DNA of 64,000 nucleotides from JBDTSW01 sp963797835. Lineage in GTDB: Bacteria; Actinomycetota; Thermoleophilia; Solirubrobacterales; 70-9. Below are positions 1 to 8,447 of the stretch, one piece after another. Both the position numbers and the translations under genes were made by a program. Where the stretch lies: positions 1 to 64,000 of the forward strand of contig CAWCRN010000022.1 of assembly GCA_963797835.1 (NCBI GenBank), read 5' to 3'. Every line of letters begins with the position of its first letter. Position 1 is the stretch's first letter. Under the pieces are notes generated by a model that worked only from the letters and a program-made list of their open reading frames with translations, was not told the DNA's origin and ran no database searches.

Positions 1-35
1 GCGCGGCGTAGGATGCGTCGAGCGTCGAGAATGTG

Positions 36-1660
36 ATGACGATGAGGGACGCGGCCGCCCTGGCTCGGCCACACTCGCTCTTCTCGCGGCGCCTCGGCAC
101 GGCCGATAGCGCAGCCTGCGACAGGGGAAACGCTCGATCCCGCCTTCAGCGGCGACGGTATCCAGACGACCGACTTCGGCGATCTCAGCGTCGACTACGG
201 CGCTGATCACGGGCACGGGATTGCGATCCAGGATGACGGGAAGATCGTCGCGGTGGGGTCCACAGGCGACGGCGGGATCGGGGAGCGGAACCACTTCGCG
301 GTCGCGCGATACAAGACCGACGGCACCCTCGACACCAACTTCAGCGGGGATGGTCGGGACACCATCGACTTCGCGGGCCGCTATGAGTACGCGTCCAGCG
401 TCGCGATCGACAGCCAAGACCGCATCGTCGTCGCGGGCCAAGCCTACATCGGCACCCCCGGCCAGGCCATCAATCAGGTCGCCCTGGCCTCGCTACGAGA
501 CGGACGGCGATCTCGACCAGACCTTCAGCGGCGACGGCCGCCAGACGGTCGGCCTCTACGACTTAGGGGGGCGGGGCATCGGCGTCGCGATCAGGATGAC
601 GACAAGATCGTCGTCGCCGGGGCCGCATCGGTGGCCTCGTGCACAGGCGCCAACGACTGCGTCGACTTCGGGCTCGCCCGCCTCGAGACGGACGGTGATC
701 TCGACTCCACCTTCAGCGGCGACGGTCGCGCGGTGACCGACTTCCCCGGAGCCGACAGTAACGAAGGGGCCGTTGACGTGGCGATCGACAGCCAGGACAG
801 GATCGTCGCAGGCGGTCAGTACGGCTCCGAGTCGCCGTTGGAACAGGACGCCGCGTTTGCCCGCTTTGACAGCGATGGCGACCTGGACCTCGGCTTCAGC
901 GACGACGGAATGTTCGTCGAGTCCGAACGCCGGCGGTCAACGCGATCGCGATCGACGGGACCGACCAGGTCGTGGGAATCGGAACCGACTTCGGAGACTT
1001 CTCCGACGTAGACTTCGCGCTCGCCCGGGTCACCACTGGTGGGGCCCTCGACCCGAGCTTCGGCCAGGGTGGACGGCTGCGCACGGCGCTCCGGGCTTCT
1101 CCTCGTGGGACGAGGGTTACGCAGTCGCACTTCAGGCGGATGGCAAGATCGTCGCCGCGGGTCAGACGGATGAGGACCAGGGCGGCGGGTTGGCGTTCGG
1201 TGTAGTTCGCCTCACATCGAGCGGACAAGTTGACAGCGCCAAGGTCAGCACCCCGTTCGACTCGGCGTTGGCCTACGACCTCGCGATCGACGGTGACGGC
1301 AAGATCGTGCTGGCGGGAACCTCACATCAGACCAACACCGTCTTCGCCGACAAGCCCGACTTCACCCTGGTTCGGTACAGCTCGCTGGGCTTGCCGGACA
1401 CAACCCCGCCCGAGACAACTATCACATCGGCTCCGCAGGTAGAGACGAGAAGGCGGTCTGCATGGTTCGAATTCACGTCGGATGAGCCGGCCTCGACCTT
1501 CGAATGCCGCCTGGATGACGATCCGTTTGAGGCCGGCATCCCGCCCTGGAGGTCTAACCATCTGAAGCGAGGGAGGCACAAGGTCCGGGTGCGCGCGACC
1601 GACCAGTCCCTTAACGCTGACCCGACTCCTACAGCCACACTTGGAGAGTTAAACGAGTAG
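36..1660 (+). pseudogene. delta-60 repeat secreted protein, frameshifted
   Basis: The sequence encodes a chain of delta-60-type repeats (pattern F-A-x-A-R-Y-x-x-D-G-x-L-D-x-x-F-S-G-D-G followed by V-A-I-D-x-Q-D-R-I-V-V-A-G), a family of beta-propeller-like repeats usually found in exported proteins. At least five repeat units are visible between 127 and 1380. A C-terminal Ig-like segment follows (starts TPPETTITSAP, includes STFECRLDDDPFE), as is common in Solirubrobacterales surface proteins; its stop is at 1660. The reading frame changes near 485, 600, 925 and 1090, and the only plausible start (ATG 36) is in a third frame. It is therefore either a decayed gene or a victim of assembly indels. 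A true signal peptide could not be confirmed, and the 5' end may lie outside the window. Confidence 0.7.
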
Positions 1661-1745
1661 GGCGACCCGTTCAAGCCCTGCGCACGATCGCCACGCTCTC
1701 CTGCGACATCGCCCCGCAGTATCTCGCCTCGCCGCGTCCTCGCCA

Positions 1746-2004
1746 TTGGGCACCAACCACGTCCTGGTGCCCAAATCCAACGACATCCGCGGGCATCCAC
1801 GGGTATCCGCGTCCGGGCGCCGCTGCGACCCGGCGGGCCAGATTCCGCTTTCTAAAGCCGAAACGGCGGGCCACGCCCGGAACGCCACCCTGGATCGCAC
1901 CCAGGAGGTCGTCGGTTCGAGTCCGACTAGCTCCACTCTCGGGGTTGGTCCGCGCCGGCGCCGAGGCACTTCCGACGCTCTTGTTTCTCGCGCGAAGCGG
2001 GAGC
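1746..2004 (+). repeat. tRNA-Ala 3'-half attachment-like site Ala-1 (complete)
   Basis: Left part: inverted repeat TTGGGCACCA (1746-1755) / TGGTGCCCAA (1765-1774), then ATCC boxes at 1775, 1785, 1795 and 1805, exactly 10 bp apart. Core 1889-1935 is the 3' part of tRNA-Ala: anticodon stem-loop CCTGG-ATCGCAC-CCAGG (anticodon CGC), variable loop AGGTC, T arm GTCGG-TTCGAGT-CCGAC, acceptor strand TAGCTCC and discriminator A. No matching 5' half (GGAGCTA start, D arm) is present upstream. Right part: GGTTGGTC segment and a hairpin at 1977-2004 with TCGCGC at its tip. No CCA is encoded. The layout is that of an integrase attachment site; this function is inferred. Confidence 0.75.
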
Positions 2005-2060
2005 CGCTCACTCGGATAGGGTCCGGACGCCTGGGAAGCGACACGGGCCCAAGGAAGGTC

Positions 2061-2519
2061 GTGAACTTCGAAACCAGCGTCAGGATCGAGCGGCCTGTGG
2101 ATGAGGTCTTCGACTACGTCTCGGCGCTCCAAAACCTCCCGCGCTGGAACTCGGCCGTGCAAGCCGTCCGGCAGACCTCCTCCGGGACCCATGGCGTCGG
2201 GGCGACCTACTCGATGGTGCGGGAGCTACCCGGTGGTCGGGCGGAAAACGATCTCGAGGTCTTGGCCGTGCGAAGGCCCACCGAGTTCGACATCCGGACG
2301 ACCTCGGGGCCAACGCCGTTTGTCTACCGATACCGCTTCACGGACGAGGGGGGCACGACCCTCGTAGAGCTCGCCGGCGAGGCGGCGCTCGGCGGTCTTG
2401 CCGGTGCGCTCGGGCCCCTCGCGTCGCGCGCCGTGAAGCGAGGCGTCGACGCCAACCTCGCCGACCTGAAGCGAATCCTCGAACAGGCCGCTGGGGACCC
2501 AGCGTTTACGTTCGCGTAA
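2061..2519 (+). CDS. SRPBCC family protein (polyketide cyclase/dehydrase-like)
   Basis: A 152-residue START/SRPBCC-fold protein, the usual length for the family. It opens with the typical first strand and helix (VNFETSVRIERPVDEVFDYV), has the conserved LPRWNSAV segment after the first helix, and ends with a long C-terminal helix (VDANLADLKRILEQA). Such proteins bind hydrophobic small molecules in a deep cavity; the ligand cannot be told from sequence. The chosen GTG at 2061 follows AAGGAAGG closely and begins at the domain boundary. The frame stays open upstream through site Ala-1, but that extension is not conserved-looking. It is the first gene right of site Ala-1. Confidence 0.85.
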   Translation: MNFETSVRIERPVDEVFDYVSALQNLPRWNSAVQAVRQTSSGTHGVGATYSMVRELPGGRAENDLEVLAVRRPTEFDIRTTSGPTPFVYRYRFTDEGGTTLVELAGEAALGGLAGALGPLASRAVKRGVDANLADLKRILEQAAGDPAFTFA

Positions 2520-2530
2520 CGAAACAGTGA

Positions 2531-2546
2531 GCGCTCCTCGCGCGGA
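2531..2546. repeat. boundary-type hairpin (GCTCC..GGAGC)
   Basis: A short inverted repeat GCTCC-TCGCGC-GGAGC lies between two convergent genes. The CGCGC tip and flanking GAAAGC resemble the hairpins right of sites Ala-1, Ala-4 and Ala-5. It could also serve as a bidirectional terminator. Confidence 0.35.
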
Positions 2547-2601
2547 GCGAAAGCAGCATGATGACTGCAGAACGAGTCCGTCCCACTGGGAGAGGAAGGG
2601 T

Positions 2602-3441
2602 TTAGGCGGCCGCCGGAACCGCGGCCCGCCGCGCGTCGAGACGCTCTCGTGACGAGGGATCGTGCGTCGGCAGGTAGACCGTCGGGCGTTGTGAAGCAAG
2701 CTCCTGGATGCGCCTCAGCGTGAGCGCCGCGGCGGCGGTGTCCGGGGATACCCCATCGACCGCCCCTCGCAGCATCAGCTCCTCTGTGTAGGAGGCGTCG
2801 CCGGCGAGGAAGAGGAGGGTATCCCCCTCCTCGACTACGACCGAGAGGTGACCAAGCGTGTGGCCCGGCGTTGAAACGAGATGAATGTCACCGGCCTCGG
2901 TCAGCGCGAGGCTGTGCGGAAAGGGTCCGAAGGGAGCGGAGGCGAAGTCGACCTGCCGGGGCTGGAACCACTCAGGCCAGCGCTGCGGGAGGAAGCCGCG
3001 CATCTTTCCGAGCGCTCCGGAGGCTCTGTCGAGCTCAACTCGGGAGACCAGGATCTCGCTCTCGGGAAAGTGGCTGAGCCCACCCGCGTGATCGGTATGA
3101 AGATGGGTCATCACCACCCAGCGGACGTTTGCAGGATCGATCCCGATGCGGCGCAGCGCCGGCCCTGCCTCCTCGCTTTCGGCCACCCATTCGCGTACGC
3201 CGAAGCGGAAATACGGATGCCAGCGCGGGAAGTAGCCGGCCGCCGCGACGCGGGCCGTCTCCCCGGTATCGACGGCGATTAGTCCTTCCGGGTGCTCGAT
3301 CACCCAGAAGTAGATGGGCAAGCGGTCCGTCCATCGGCGGTCGAGCAGCGTGTTGAGGAGGCGGAGGGGACCGGGCCCGGAGCCTTCGCGCTGGCGCTCG
3401 TGGACGGCGACCTTTCCGGTCTCGATCGCATGGACCTTCAT
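2602..3441 (-). CDS. MBL-fold metallo-hydrolase (AHL-lactonase-like)
   Basis: About 279 residues. The metal-binding signature HLHTDH is near residue 113, with further conserved positions at STPGHTLGHLSV, GDASYT and the final THDP. This order (HxHxDH, H, D, H) is that of the N-acyl homoserine lactonase branch of the metallo-beta-lactamase superfamily, which hydrolyses lactones or related esters with a dinuclear metal centre. The substrate is not predictable. ATG 3441 was preferred over GTG 3447 because it gives the usual MKVHAI start. The gene converges on the SRPBCC gene and is bounded upstream by a strong hairpin at 3502-3529, so it may be a one-gene block. Confidence 0.85.
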   Translation of the reverse strand: MKVHAIETGKVAVHERQREGSGPGPLRLLNTLLDRRWTDRLPIYFWVIEHPEGLIAVDTGETARVAAAGYFPRWHPYFRFGVREWVAESEEAGPALRRIGIDPANVRWVVMTHLHTDHAGGLSHFPESEILVSRVELDRASGALGKMRGFLPQRWPEWFQPRQVDFASAPFGPFPHSLALTEAGDIHLVSTPGHTLGHLSVVVEEGDTLLFLAGDASYTEELMLRGAVDGVSPDTAAAALTLRRIQELASQRPTVYLPTHDPSSRERLDARRAAVPAAA

Positions 3442-3501
3442 TCGCACCCGATATTCGCATGCCGACTAGACCCACGCCTGCGGTGACGAGGCAGCGCACT
3501 G

Positions 3502-3529
3502 CTCGGCTTCGCGCTAAGCGGAAGCCGAG
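3502..3529. repeat. boundary-type hairpin, perfect 9-bp stem
   Basis: CTCGGCTTC (3502-3510) pairs perfectly with GAAGCCGAG (3521-3529) around a GCGCTAAGCG loop. The GCTTCGCGC..GAAGC core matches the hairpins found right of the tRNA-Ala sites, although no tRNA fragment is present here. It is probably a remnant boundary of the same repeat family. Confidence 0.45.
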
Positions 3530-3668
3530 GCGACTCCCAATAGGGAGATCGGGATAGGCCCAGCAGGTCGAGGAGCGCCGTGGCGGCTAGGCCCAAGGGC
3601 GACTCTGGCGTGAGAGACTCGGTTCACGCGGCCGGATCGGGACCGCGGACGCGACCGAGGGAGGTCCG

Positions 3669-4121
3669 ATGGGAATTGAGGTGCACGGCGAGCCGGCCGA
3701 GGTCGAGGAGTTTCGCTCGACGGTCCTCGCGCCGCAGACCGAGGCCGAGGAGGCGTTTGTGACCAATGGGGATCCCGGGCCCAGAATGGATCTCTGGTCG
3801 AAGAACGACCCGGTGACGCTCTTCGGCGCGATCGGCATGTCCCAGTCCGGGTGGGACAAGCTGAGTGAGACGTTTACATGGGTCGCGTCGCGGTTCTCCG
3901 ACGTCAGCGACTTCCACTTCGACGTCGAGCTCGTCGAGGTGGATGGCGGCATGGCCTACACCCTGGGTTTCGAGCGCTTCAACGGATCGATCGCCGGGCG
4001 CCCCGTGGAGCCCGTGTTGGTTCGCGTGACGCACATCTACCGGCGCGAGGACGGCGCCTGGAAGATCGTCCACCGCCACGCCGACAACCCGGGCCCCGAC
4101 ACCCGCATGGAGAGGCCATGA
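3669..4121 (+). CDS. SnoaL/NTF2-like protein (DUF4440-type)
   Basis: 150 residues with an NTF2-like cone fold signature: an N-terminal helix region, central strands (FHFDVELVEVDGGMAYTLGFERF) and a closing strand pair (VRVTHIYRREDGAWKIVHRHAD). The last motif, R-x-D-G-x-W-K-I-V-H-x-H, is the hallmark of the DUF4440/SnoaL group. Members act as small-molecule isomerases, hydrolases or stress proteins, and this one cannot be assigned a substrate. ATG 3669 has GGGAGG about six bases upstream. Its stop overlaps the start of the next gene by ATGA, so the two are translationally coupled. Confidence 0.85.
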   Translation: MGIEVHGEPAEVEEFRSTVLAPQTEAEEAFVTNGDPGPRMDLWSKNDPVTLFGAIGMSQSGWDKLSETFTWVASRFSDVSDFHFDVELVEVDGGMAYTLGFERFNGSIAGRPVEPVLVRVTHIYRREDGAWKIVHRHADNPGPDTRMERP

Positions 4122-4615
4122 GCGGCGACGCCCGACCGATCCACGCGGCGCGGGGAGAGGGCGACTCGCTACGTAATCCGGTTGCGACGGCGGGGCCGCT
4201 CGAGATCAAGGCTCGCGGCGAGGAGACCGGTGGGGCGCTGACGGCCTGCGAGAGCGTCACGATGCCCGGGGAGGGCCCGCCCTTTCACAAGCACGCGGGC
4301 GAGGACGAGGTTATGTACTTCGTCGACGGAGTGTTTCGCCTGCGGATCGAAGATGGGGTCATGGATATGGCACCGGGTTCGTTCGCGTTCGTCCCGCGGG
4401 ATACGCCCCACAGCTGGCAGAACGTGAGCGAGGGTAAGGCCCACATGCTCTTCGTCTTCACCCCCGCATCGCCGGGGATGGAGCGGTTCTTCGAGCGCTT
4501 CGCAGAGGTGGCCGGCGAGGGATCGGCTGTGCGGGAGGCCTTCGCGGCACTCGCGGAGGACGCGGGCATGACGGTCCTCGGTCCGCCGCTGGCGCAGTCC
4601 CACCCGCTTCCCTGA
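4118..4615 (+). CDS. cupin-domain protein (quercetin-dioxygenase-like)
   Basis: 165 residues forming a single cupin barrel. Motif 1 is visible as PFHKHAGEDEVMYFVDGVF (metal ligands H-x-H and E) and motif 2 as PRDTPHSWQNVS (ligand H). Cupins of this layout bind one Fe, Ni or Mn ion and range from dioxygenases to binding proteins; the reaction here is unknown. The start overlaps the stop of the SnoaL gene (ATGA at 4118-4121), giving a two-gene operon. A second cupin of similar architecture lies at the right end of the window (63553). The gene ends about 40 bp before site Ala-2. Confidence 0.85.
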   Translation: MSGDARPIHAARGEGDSLRNPVATAGPLEIKARGEETGGALTACESVTMPGEGPPFHKHAGEDEVMYFVDGVFRLRIEDGVMDMAPGSFAFVPRDTPHSWQNVSEGKAHMLFVFTPASPGMERFFERFAEVAGEGSAVREAFAALAEDAGMTVLGPPLAQSHPLP

Positions 4616-4655
4616 GTGAATGGGGACCCAAGTCGCCGAGGCGAGGATCGATTGA

Positions 4656-4953
4656 TTGGGCACTAACAGCGTTTCTGGTGCCCGAATCCAACGACATCCG
4701 CATGCATCCACGCACATCCGCCGCCGGGCGCGCTACGTCCCAGCTGGACAGATTCCGCTTGCTAGAGCCAGATTGTGCGGGCTCTCGCCACCGAAACGTC
4801 GCCCTGGATCGCACCCAGGAGGTCGTCGGTTCGAGTCCGACTAGCTCCATCTCCGAAGTCCCTGCTCAGCGGTGCCTTCTGCAACCTGGGCTGAGCCCAG
4901 CCCAGAGGTCCCAGAGCCGCCAAATAACCCTCTGGTGCCCATTGGTGCCCAAT
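4656..4953 (+). repeat. tRNA-Ala 3'-half attachment-like site Ala-2 (complete, type-B right arm)
   Basis: Left inverted repeat 4656-4665 / 4676-4685 (one mismatch per arm), then ATCC boxes at 4686, 4696, 4706 and 4716. Core 4803-4849 is an intact tRNA-Ala(CGC) 3' half identical in its arms to Ala-1. On the right, 4932-4953 holds two direct copies of TGGTGCCCA, the same word as the right half of the left inverted repeat. Arms carrying the same short word on both sides of a core are what a tyrosine-recombinase attP looks like; that role is inferred. Confidence 0.75.
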
Positions 4954-5124
4954 GAGAGGGGCATGGGCCCTTCAAAAGTTCCGCTTTGCATGGAAAGCAG
5001 TCAACCCCAGCCGTTCTGACCGATGAGCGGCTCTTCCGTTCCTGCTGATGGCCGGGACAAGACGCCGTCGGCAAGAGATTGGCACGGTACGCTTGTCAGG
5101 TACAGGCACTGGGAGGGGCTGGAT

Positions 5125-5615
5125 TTGGGTTCAAGGAAGCGCAGGTCTGCCGTAGCGATCATCGCGGCGACCGTCGCTGCCCTCGGGCTGGCATCTCTCG
5201 GAGGGGCCGCGGTTCCCGGCCAAAACGGCAGGATCGCGTTCGATCGCTACTCGAACGGATCCGACTTTGCGGACATCTTCACGATGAAGCCCGATGGCTC
5301 AGACCTGATCAAGCTCACCCGCCGCAGCCCGGAAGACGATGACACTCAGCCCGCCTACTCGCCGGACGGCAACGAATCGCCTGGACCCGTGACAACGACA
5401 TATGGCTGATGAACTCGGACGGCAGCGGCAAGCTGCGCCTGACCCGCACCGGAGTGAACTACGGAGTTGCATTATCGCCCACGGGGAGAAAGCTCATTTG
5501 GACCCACATCGTGGGCCTGCACGACTACATCAAGGTGATGAAGCCGGACGGCAGCGGTACGCGCCGCGTCGGCGTTGAGGGCCTGAACCCCATTGCCGGG
5601 CTCGACCCCCACTGA
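5125..5615 (+). pseudogene. TolB-like/PD40 beta-propeller secreted protein, frameshifted and truncated
   Basis: TTG 5125 follows GGGAGGGG and opens a signal peptide (basic start LGSRKRRS, then a hydrophobic stretch of about 20 residues ending in GGAAVPG). PD40 propeller blades follow: NGRIAFDRYSN, DIFTMKPDGSDLIKLT, PAYSPDG. Near 5372 the frame shifts. The second frame continues the fold as IAWTRDNDIWLMNSDGSG, LRLTRTG and IKVMKPDGSGTRRV, stopping at 5615. Even joined, it is about 160 residues, far short of a closed propeller, so the 3' part is missing as well. Proteins of this kind are exported and bind partners through the propeller. The last 23 bases overlap the next gene. Confidence 0.6.
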
Positions 5616-6696
5616 GACACCGGGCGACGGCCATTGGGACCGCCTGCTTCAGCGGGTGCAGTGGCTCGCGAAGTGGCCGAGCGGCAGCTCGCTGCGATGG
5701 CGCGCGACCGCCCTGGCGGTCGCGCTGGTCTCGATTTGTGGCGCCGCCTGGCTCGTCGCAGAGCTCAACTGGCGTGACGAGCTGCCGCGATCCACGATCG
5801 CCGCCGTCGCTCTGGGGGCAATCGTCCTCGTGGTCCTGTGGCTGTTCGGGCCGAGCGGGTGGAAGAGCGCTCTCGGCATCCTCGGCGCCATCGGCGCCAT
5901 CCTCGCGGTCGCCGGAACCGCTCTGGACCTGGATCAAAGGCTCCCCGATGGCCCGGCACCGGTTGGCGCCTTGGTCGACTGCCCGGACAATCCCAACGGC
6001 GATCAGCCCCACGGCTACGTGGCCTCCACGCAGATCGGCTACGCCTTGGTGCGAGCCGAACCCAACCTCCACTCACGAGTGCTGCTGCGTTATCCACCGG
6101 GTTGCCGACTCGCCTTCGACGGCTACTGCCTCGGAGAGCCCAAGGACGACTGGCGCTTTGACGTGCTCGATCCCGTCTGGCTTGCTCCGACCGCGACCGA
6201 GGGCTACGTGCCCTCGGCCGACATCAGGGCCGGTCCCGGCCCGGGCGCCCTCGACCTCCGTGACTGCGTCGGTGACGAAGAACTGCCGCGGCCGCCCGAG
6301 ATAACTGCACCGCTTGCCAAGCGTCTGACCGGGCCCGTGGAGATCGCCGCCGCTGCACCCGGCGCCGTCCAGGTTGGCTTCGCCGTCTACTACCCGGAGC
6401 TCTCAGGTCGACCTGCCTCGGCCCGCTGGCACCAGATCGGGGTCGATCTCAACACCGGAGATGGAGCGACCGCAAGCTGGGATTCGCGCTCGGTGCCCGG
6501 CCAAGGCGATCGGCGCCCAGCATCGGTCACGCTGCTCGCCGTTCCGTGCTTGGGCCTCGAGTTCGCGGCCTCCGAAAGCGACCAGCGGACCTATGTGGTG
6601 GCCAACGGTGGCGGTCCTACGCCGACACGGATCTCGCCCCCGGCCGAGTTCAGCATCGAGGCACGTCAGATGGCGTGCGACAACGTCGAGCGCTAG
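5593..6696 (+). CDS. membrane-anchored protein with SH3-like domain, function unknown
   Basis: 367 residues. Three hydrophobic segments lie near residues 38-56, 66-84 and 92-110. A large extracytoplasmic part follows. It contains an SH3-like stretch (YVASTQIGYALVRAEPNLHS.. then GYVPSADIRAGPG), as in bacterial cell-wall-binding SH3 domains, and then a beta-rich Ig-like region starting near PLAKRLTGPVEIAA. Cysteines at DCPDN, PGCR, GYC and RDC could form disulphides. The TTG start at 5593 is the first in frame and overlaps the broken TolB-like gene, so a later GTG near 5656 is also possible. No specific function is claimed. Confidence 0.65.
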   Translation: MPGSTPTETPGDGHWDRLLQRVQWLAKWPSGSSLRWRATALAVALVSICGAAWLVAELNWRDELPRSTIAAVALGAIVLVVLWLFGPSGWKSALGILGAIGAILAVAGTALDLDQRLPDGPAPVGALVDCPDNPNGDQPHGYVASTQIGYALVRAEPNLHSRVLLRYPPGCRLAFDGYCLGEPKDDWRFDVLDPVWLAPTATEGYVPSADIRAGPGPGALDLRDCVGDEELPRPPEITAPLAKRLTGPVEIAAAAPGAVQVGFAVYYPELSGRPASARWHQIGVDLNTGDGATASWDSRSVPGQGDRRPASVTLLAVPCLGLEFAASESDQRTYVVANGGGPTPTRISPPAEFSIEARQMACDNVER

Positions 6697-6722
6697 CCGC
6701 AAACACGAGCCGGCGACTCACG

Positions 6723-6896
6723 GTGAACTCTTCCTCGTCCTCAGGCTCGGGCGGCCCCTTGGCAGCCAAGACCCTGGCCGATCTCAAGGCCCTCACCCTC
6801 GATGAGCGGAAGAAGGGGATCTCGGGTCCACCTCTCACCCGTCGAGAGCAGAAGGCCGTTAAGGACGACCAGCGAGGCTCTGCCCGCGGGTCCTAG
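6723..6896 (+). CDS. small hypothetical protein
   Basis: A possible 57-residue protein starting at GTG 6723. It has a serine/glycine-rich start and then a charged helical segment (LADLKALTLDERKKGI, LTRREQKAVKDDQRG). No domain is recognised and no strong ribosome-binding site is visible. It may be a real small gene or the end of a lost one; the codon pattern is compatible with coding. Confidence 0.3.
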   Translation: MNSSSSSGSGGPLAAKTLADLKALTLDERKKGISGPPLTRREQKAVKDDQRGSARGS

Positions 6897-6950
6897 GCAT
6901 GTAGGCATTCGCTCGCGCCTCCGCCGGCGCGGCGCCTTCCATGCGAGGCA

Positions 6951-7022
6951 ATTAAGTCTTGACGCGCACTCGCTCAAGGATCCGTGGGTGGTAGCGAGAA
7001 ACGAATCGGGCCGGGTATACGT
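6951..7022 (+). repeat. direct repeat C, copy 1
   Basis: A roughly 70-bp element that recurs at 9093-9168 in the same orientation. It shares ATTAAG, then ACTCGCTC, a 27-bp identical block (6986-7012, containing GGTAGCGAGAAACGAATCGG) and a terminal TATACG. CTCGCT and AGCGAG inside it can pair. The two copies bracket the IS110 transposase and the RibD_C reductase, as block boundaries would. Confidence 0.6.
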
Positions 7023-7177
7023 CCGCCGCTGCGACGCACGACTCAGGCGTGCCCGAGATGTGCGCTTTGCATGGAATGTCATAACGGGGCACCGCTGACC
7101 CCGAACTAAAAAGGGCCTCCGCCACGCTCACTAGAACGGCGGTTGTCACTGCTGTTCGGAGCGAGAGGAGACCCGGC

Positions 7178-8212
7178 ATGAACTATGTCGGAATCGATTG
7201 GGCCTATGGGCGCGCCGCGTTCTGCGCCATGACCGAGGCAGGAGCAATCGCAAGCGAGGGCCTGATTCCGGCCGACCAGGATGGCCTCGCGAGGCTGGTC
7301 CTCAAGCACGGCACCGAGGTCAAGGCCTGCGTCGAGATGATGAGCGGCGCCGTCTGGGTTCGCGACCAGCTCGAGCTCGCGGGCTGGGAGGTCCAGGTCG
7401 CCCATGCGCGCAAGGTCCGCGACGTCGCCCCGCTCGCCTGCAAGACCGACAAGGTCGACGCCCGGGTCCTCGCCGAGCTTCGCCGGCGCGACCTGGTCCC
7501 GGCGCTATGGATCCCATCGCCCGAGGACCGGGCCCTGCGCGAGCTGCTGCGACGGCGGGCGCACCTAGTCAAGGCGCGCACCTCCCATCGCAACCGGATC
7601 TTCGGCCTGCTGACCCAGTTCGGCCTGCGGATCTCCCTGCGCCGACTGCGGCAGCCCGACGTGATCGAGCTGCTCATCCGCCGCGGCGTCCCCGAAGTCT
7701 GGCGGGCGTCGATCGCCGAGCACCTAGCTGAGATCGACCACCTCGACCGCCGCATCTCTCCGATCGACCGCGAGCTCAGTCCGATCGCGGGCTCTGATCC
7801 CCGAGCGGGGCTGCTGCAGACGATCCCGGGCGTCGGGCCGCTGATCAGCCTCACCTTCGCCTCGGAGATCGGCGAGGTCTCGCGCTTCTCGTCGGCCTCG
7901 AAGCTAGTCGGCTATGCCGGCCTCGCCCCGCGGATCAACCAGTCGGGCGAGCGCTCGGCGACCGGATCGCTCTCGAAGGCCGGATCCCGGACCCTTCGCT
8001 GGGCGGCGGTCGAGGCCGCCAACCAGGCCTGGCGCTCGTCGAATCCCTTCCATGAGCACTATCTGCGGATCGCCGCTCGCCACGGCAAGAACCCGGCGAA
8101 ATCGGCGGTCGCGCGAAAGCTCTTGATCACGGCTTGGCACATGCTCTCGCGAGACCAACCCTTCCGTCACCCAACTGCCCCGGCAAGCTCCTCCCGCTTT
8201 CTGGCCGCCTGA
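7178..8212 (+). CDS. IS110 family transposase (RuvC-like DEDD recombinase)
   Basis: 344 residues, full length for the family. The N-terminal DEDD/RuvC-like domain shows D7 (YVGIDWA), E53 (ACVEMMSG) and D91/D94 (KTDKVDA). The C-terminal Transposase_20 domain is visible as IPGVGPLISLTFASEIG, then LVGYAGLAPRINQSG and a conserved serine region (TGSLSKAGSRTLRWAA). These enzymes move DNA through a guide-RNA-directed recombination without terminal repeats. ATG 7178 has GAGAGGAG upstream. The frame is intact, so the element may still be active. Confidence 0.95.
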   Translation: MNYVGIDWAYGRAAFCAMTEAGAIASEGLIPADQDGLARLVLKHGTEVKACVEMMSGAVWVRDQLELAGWEVQVAHARKVRDVAPLACKTDKVDARVLAELRRRDLVPALWIPSPEDRALRELLRRRAHLVKARTSHRNRIFGLLTQFGLRISLRRLRQPDVIELLIRRGVPEVWRASIAEHLAEIDHLDRRISPIDRELSPIAGSDPRAGLLQTIPGVGPLISLTFASEIGEVSRFSSASKLVGYAGLAPRINQSGERSATGSLSKAGSRTLRWAAVEAANQAWRSSNPFHEHYLRIAARHGKNPAKSAVARKLLITAWHMLSRDQPFRHPTAPASSSRFLAA

Positions 8213-8245
8213 CGGCCCGGCATGGAATTGAGACGCCGCGGGCAG

Positions 8246-8329
8246 CTCCCACGAACGATCTGCGCCTCAGAGCGCCGAAAGAGAAATGAGCTCGACTCAA
8301 CGATGACTGGGAGCCGAAGGTCGTGGGAG
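8246..8329 (+). ncRNA. candidate IS110 guide (bridge/seek) RNA region
   Basis: CTCCCACGA (8246-8254) and TCGTGGGAG (8321-8329) form a perfect 9-bp stem closing about 66 bases that contain a smaller GCGC..GCGC hairpin. It lies just after the transposase stop. IS110/IS1111 elements encode a structured guide RNA in one of their non-coding flanks. The assignment rests only on position and base pairing and is tentative. Confidence 0.25.
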
Positions 8330-8447
8330 GTGGCGCCGGCGCTGCCTTGACAACGACACGTCAATCAAAGAGAAAGCGGCTATCTGGCCAGCCCTGGCTA
8401 GGCTGCGGTGCCGACGCTTGCAAACCGCATTTGCTTGGAGGACGCTG

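Larger units (their letters stand above)
7081..8340 (+). mobile_element. IS110-family insertion sequence (ends approximate)
   Basis: One full-length IS110-type transposase with non-coding flanks of about 100 bp (left) and 130 bp (right). IS110 elements lack terminal inverted repeats and usually make no target duplication, so the ends cannot be read directly; the given limits are estimates. The right flank holds a 9-bp inverted repeat (8246-8254/8321-8329) that could belong to the guide RNA such elements encode. The element sits between the two copies of repeat C. Confidence 0.5.

Noticed and set aside
7170..8226. CCCGGCATG direct repeat as exact IS110 ends
   Set aside because: Would leave almost no non-coding flank on either side, unlike known IS110 elements; kept only as a note.
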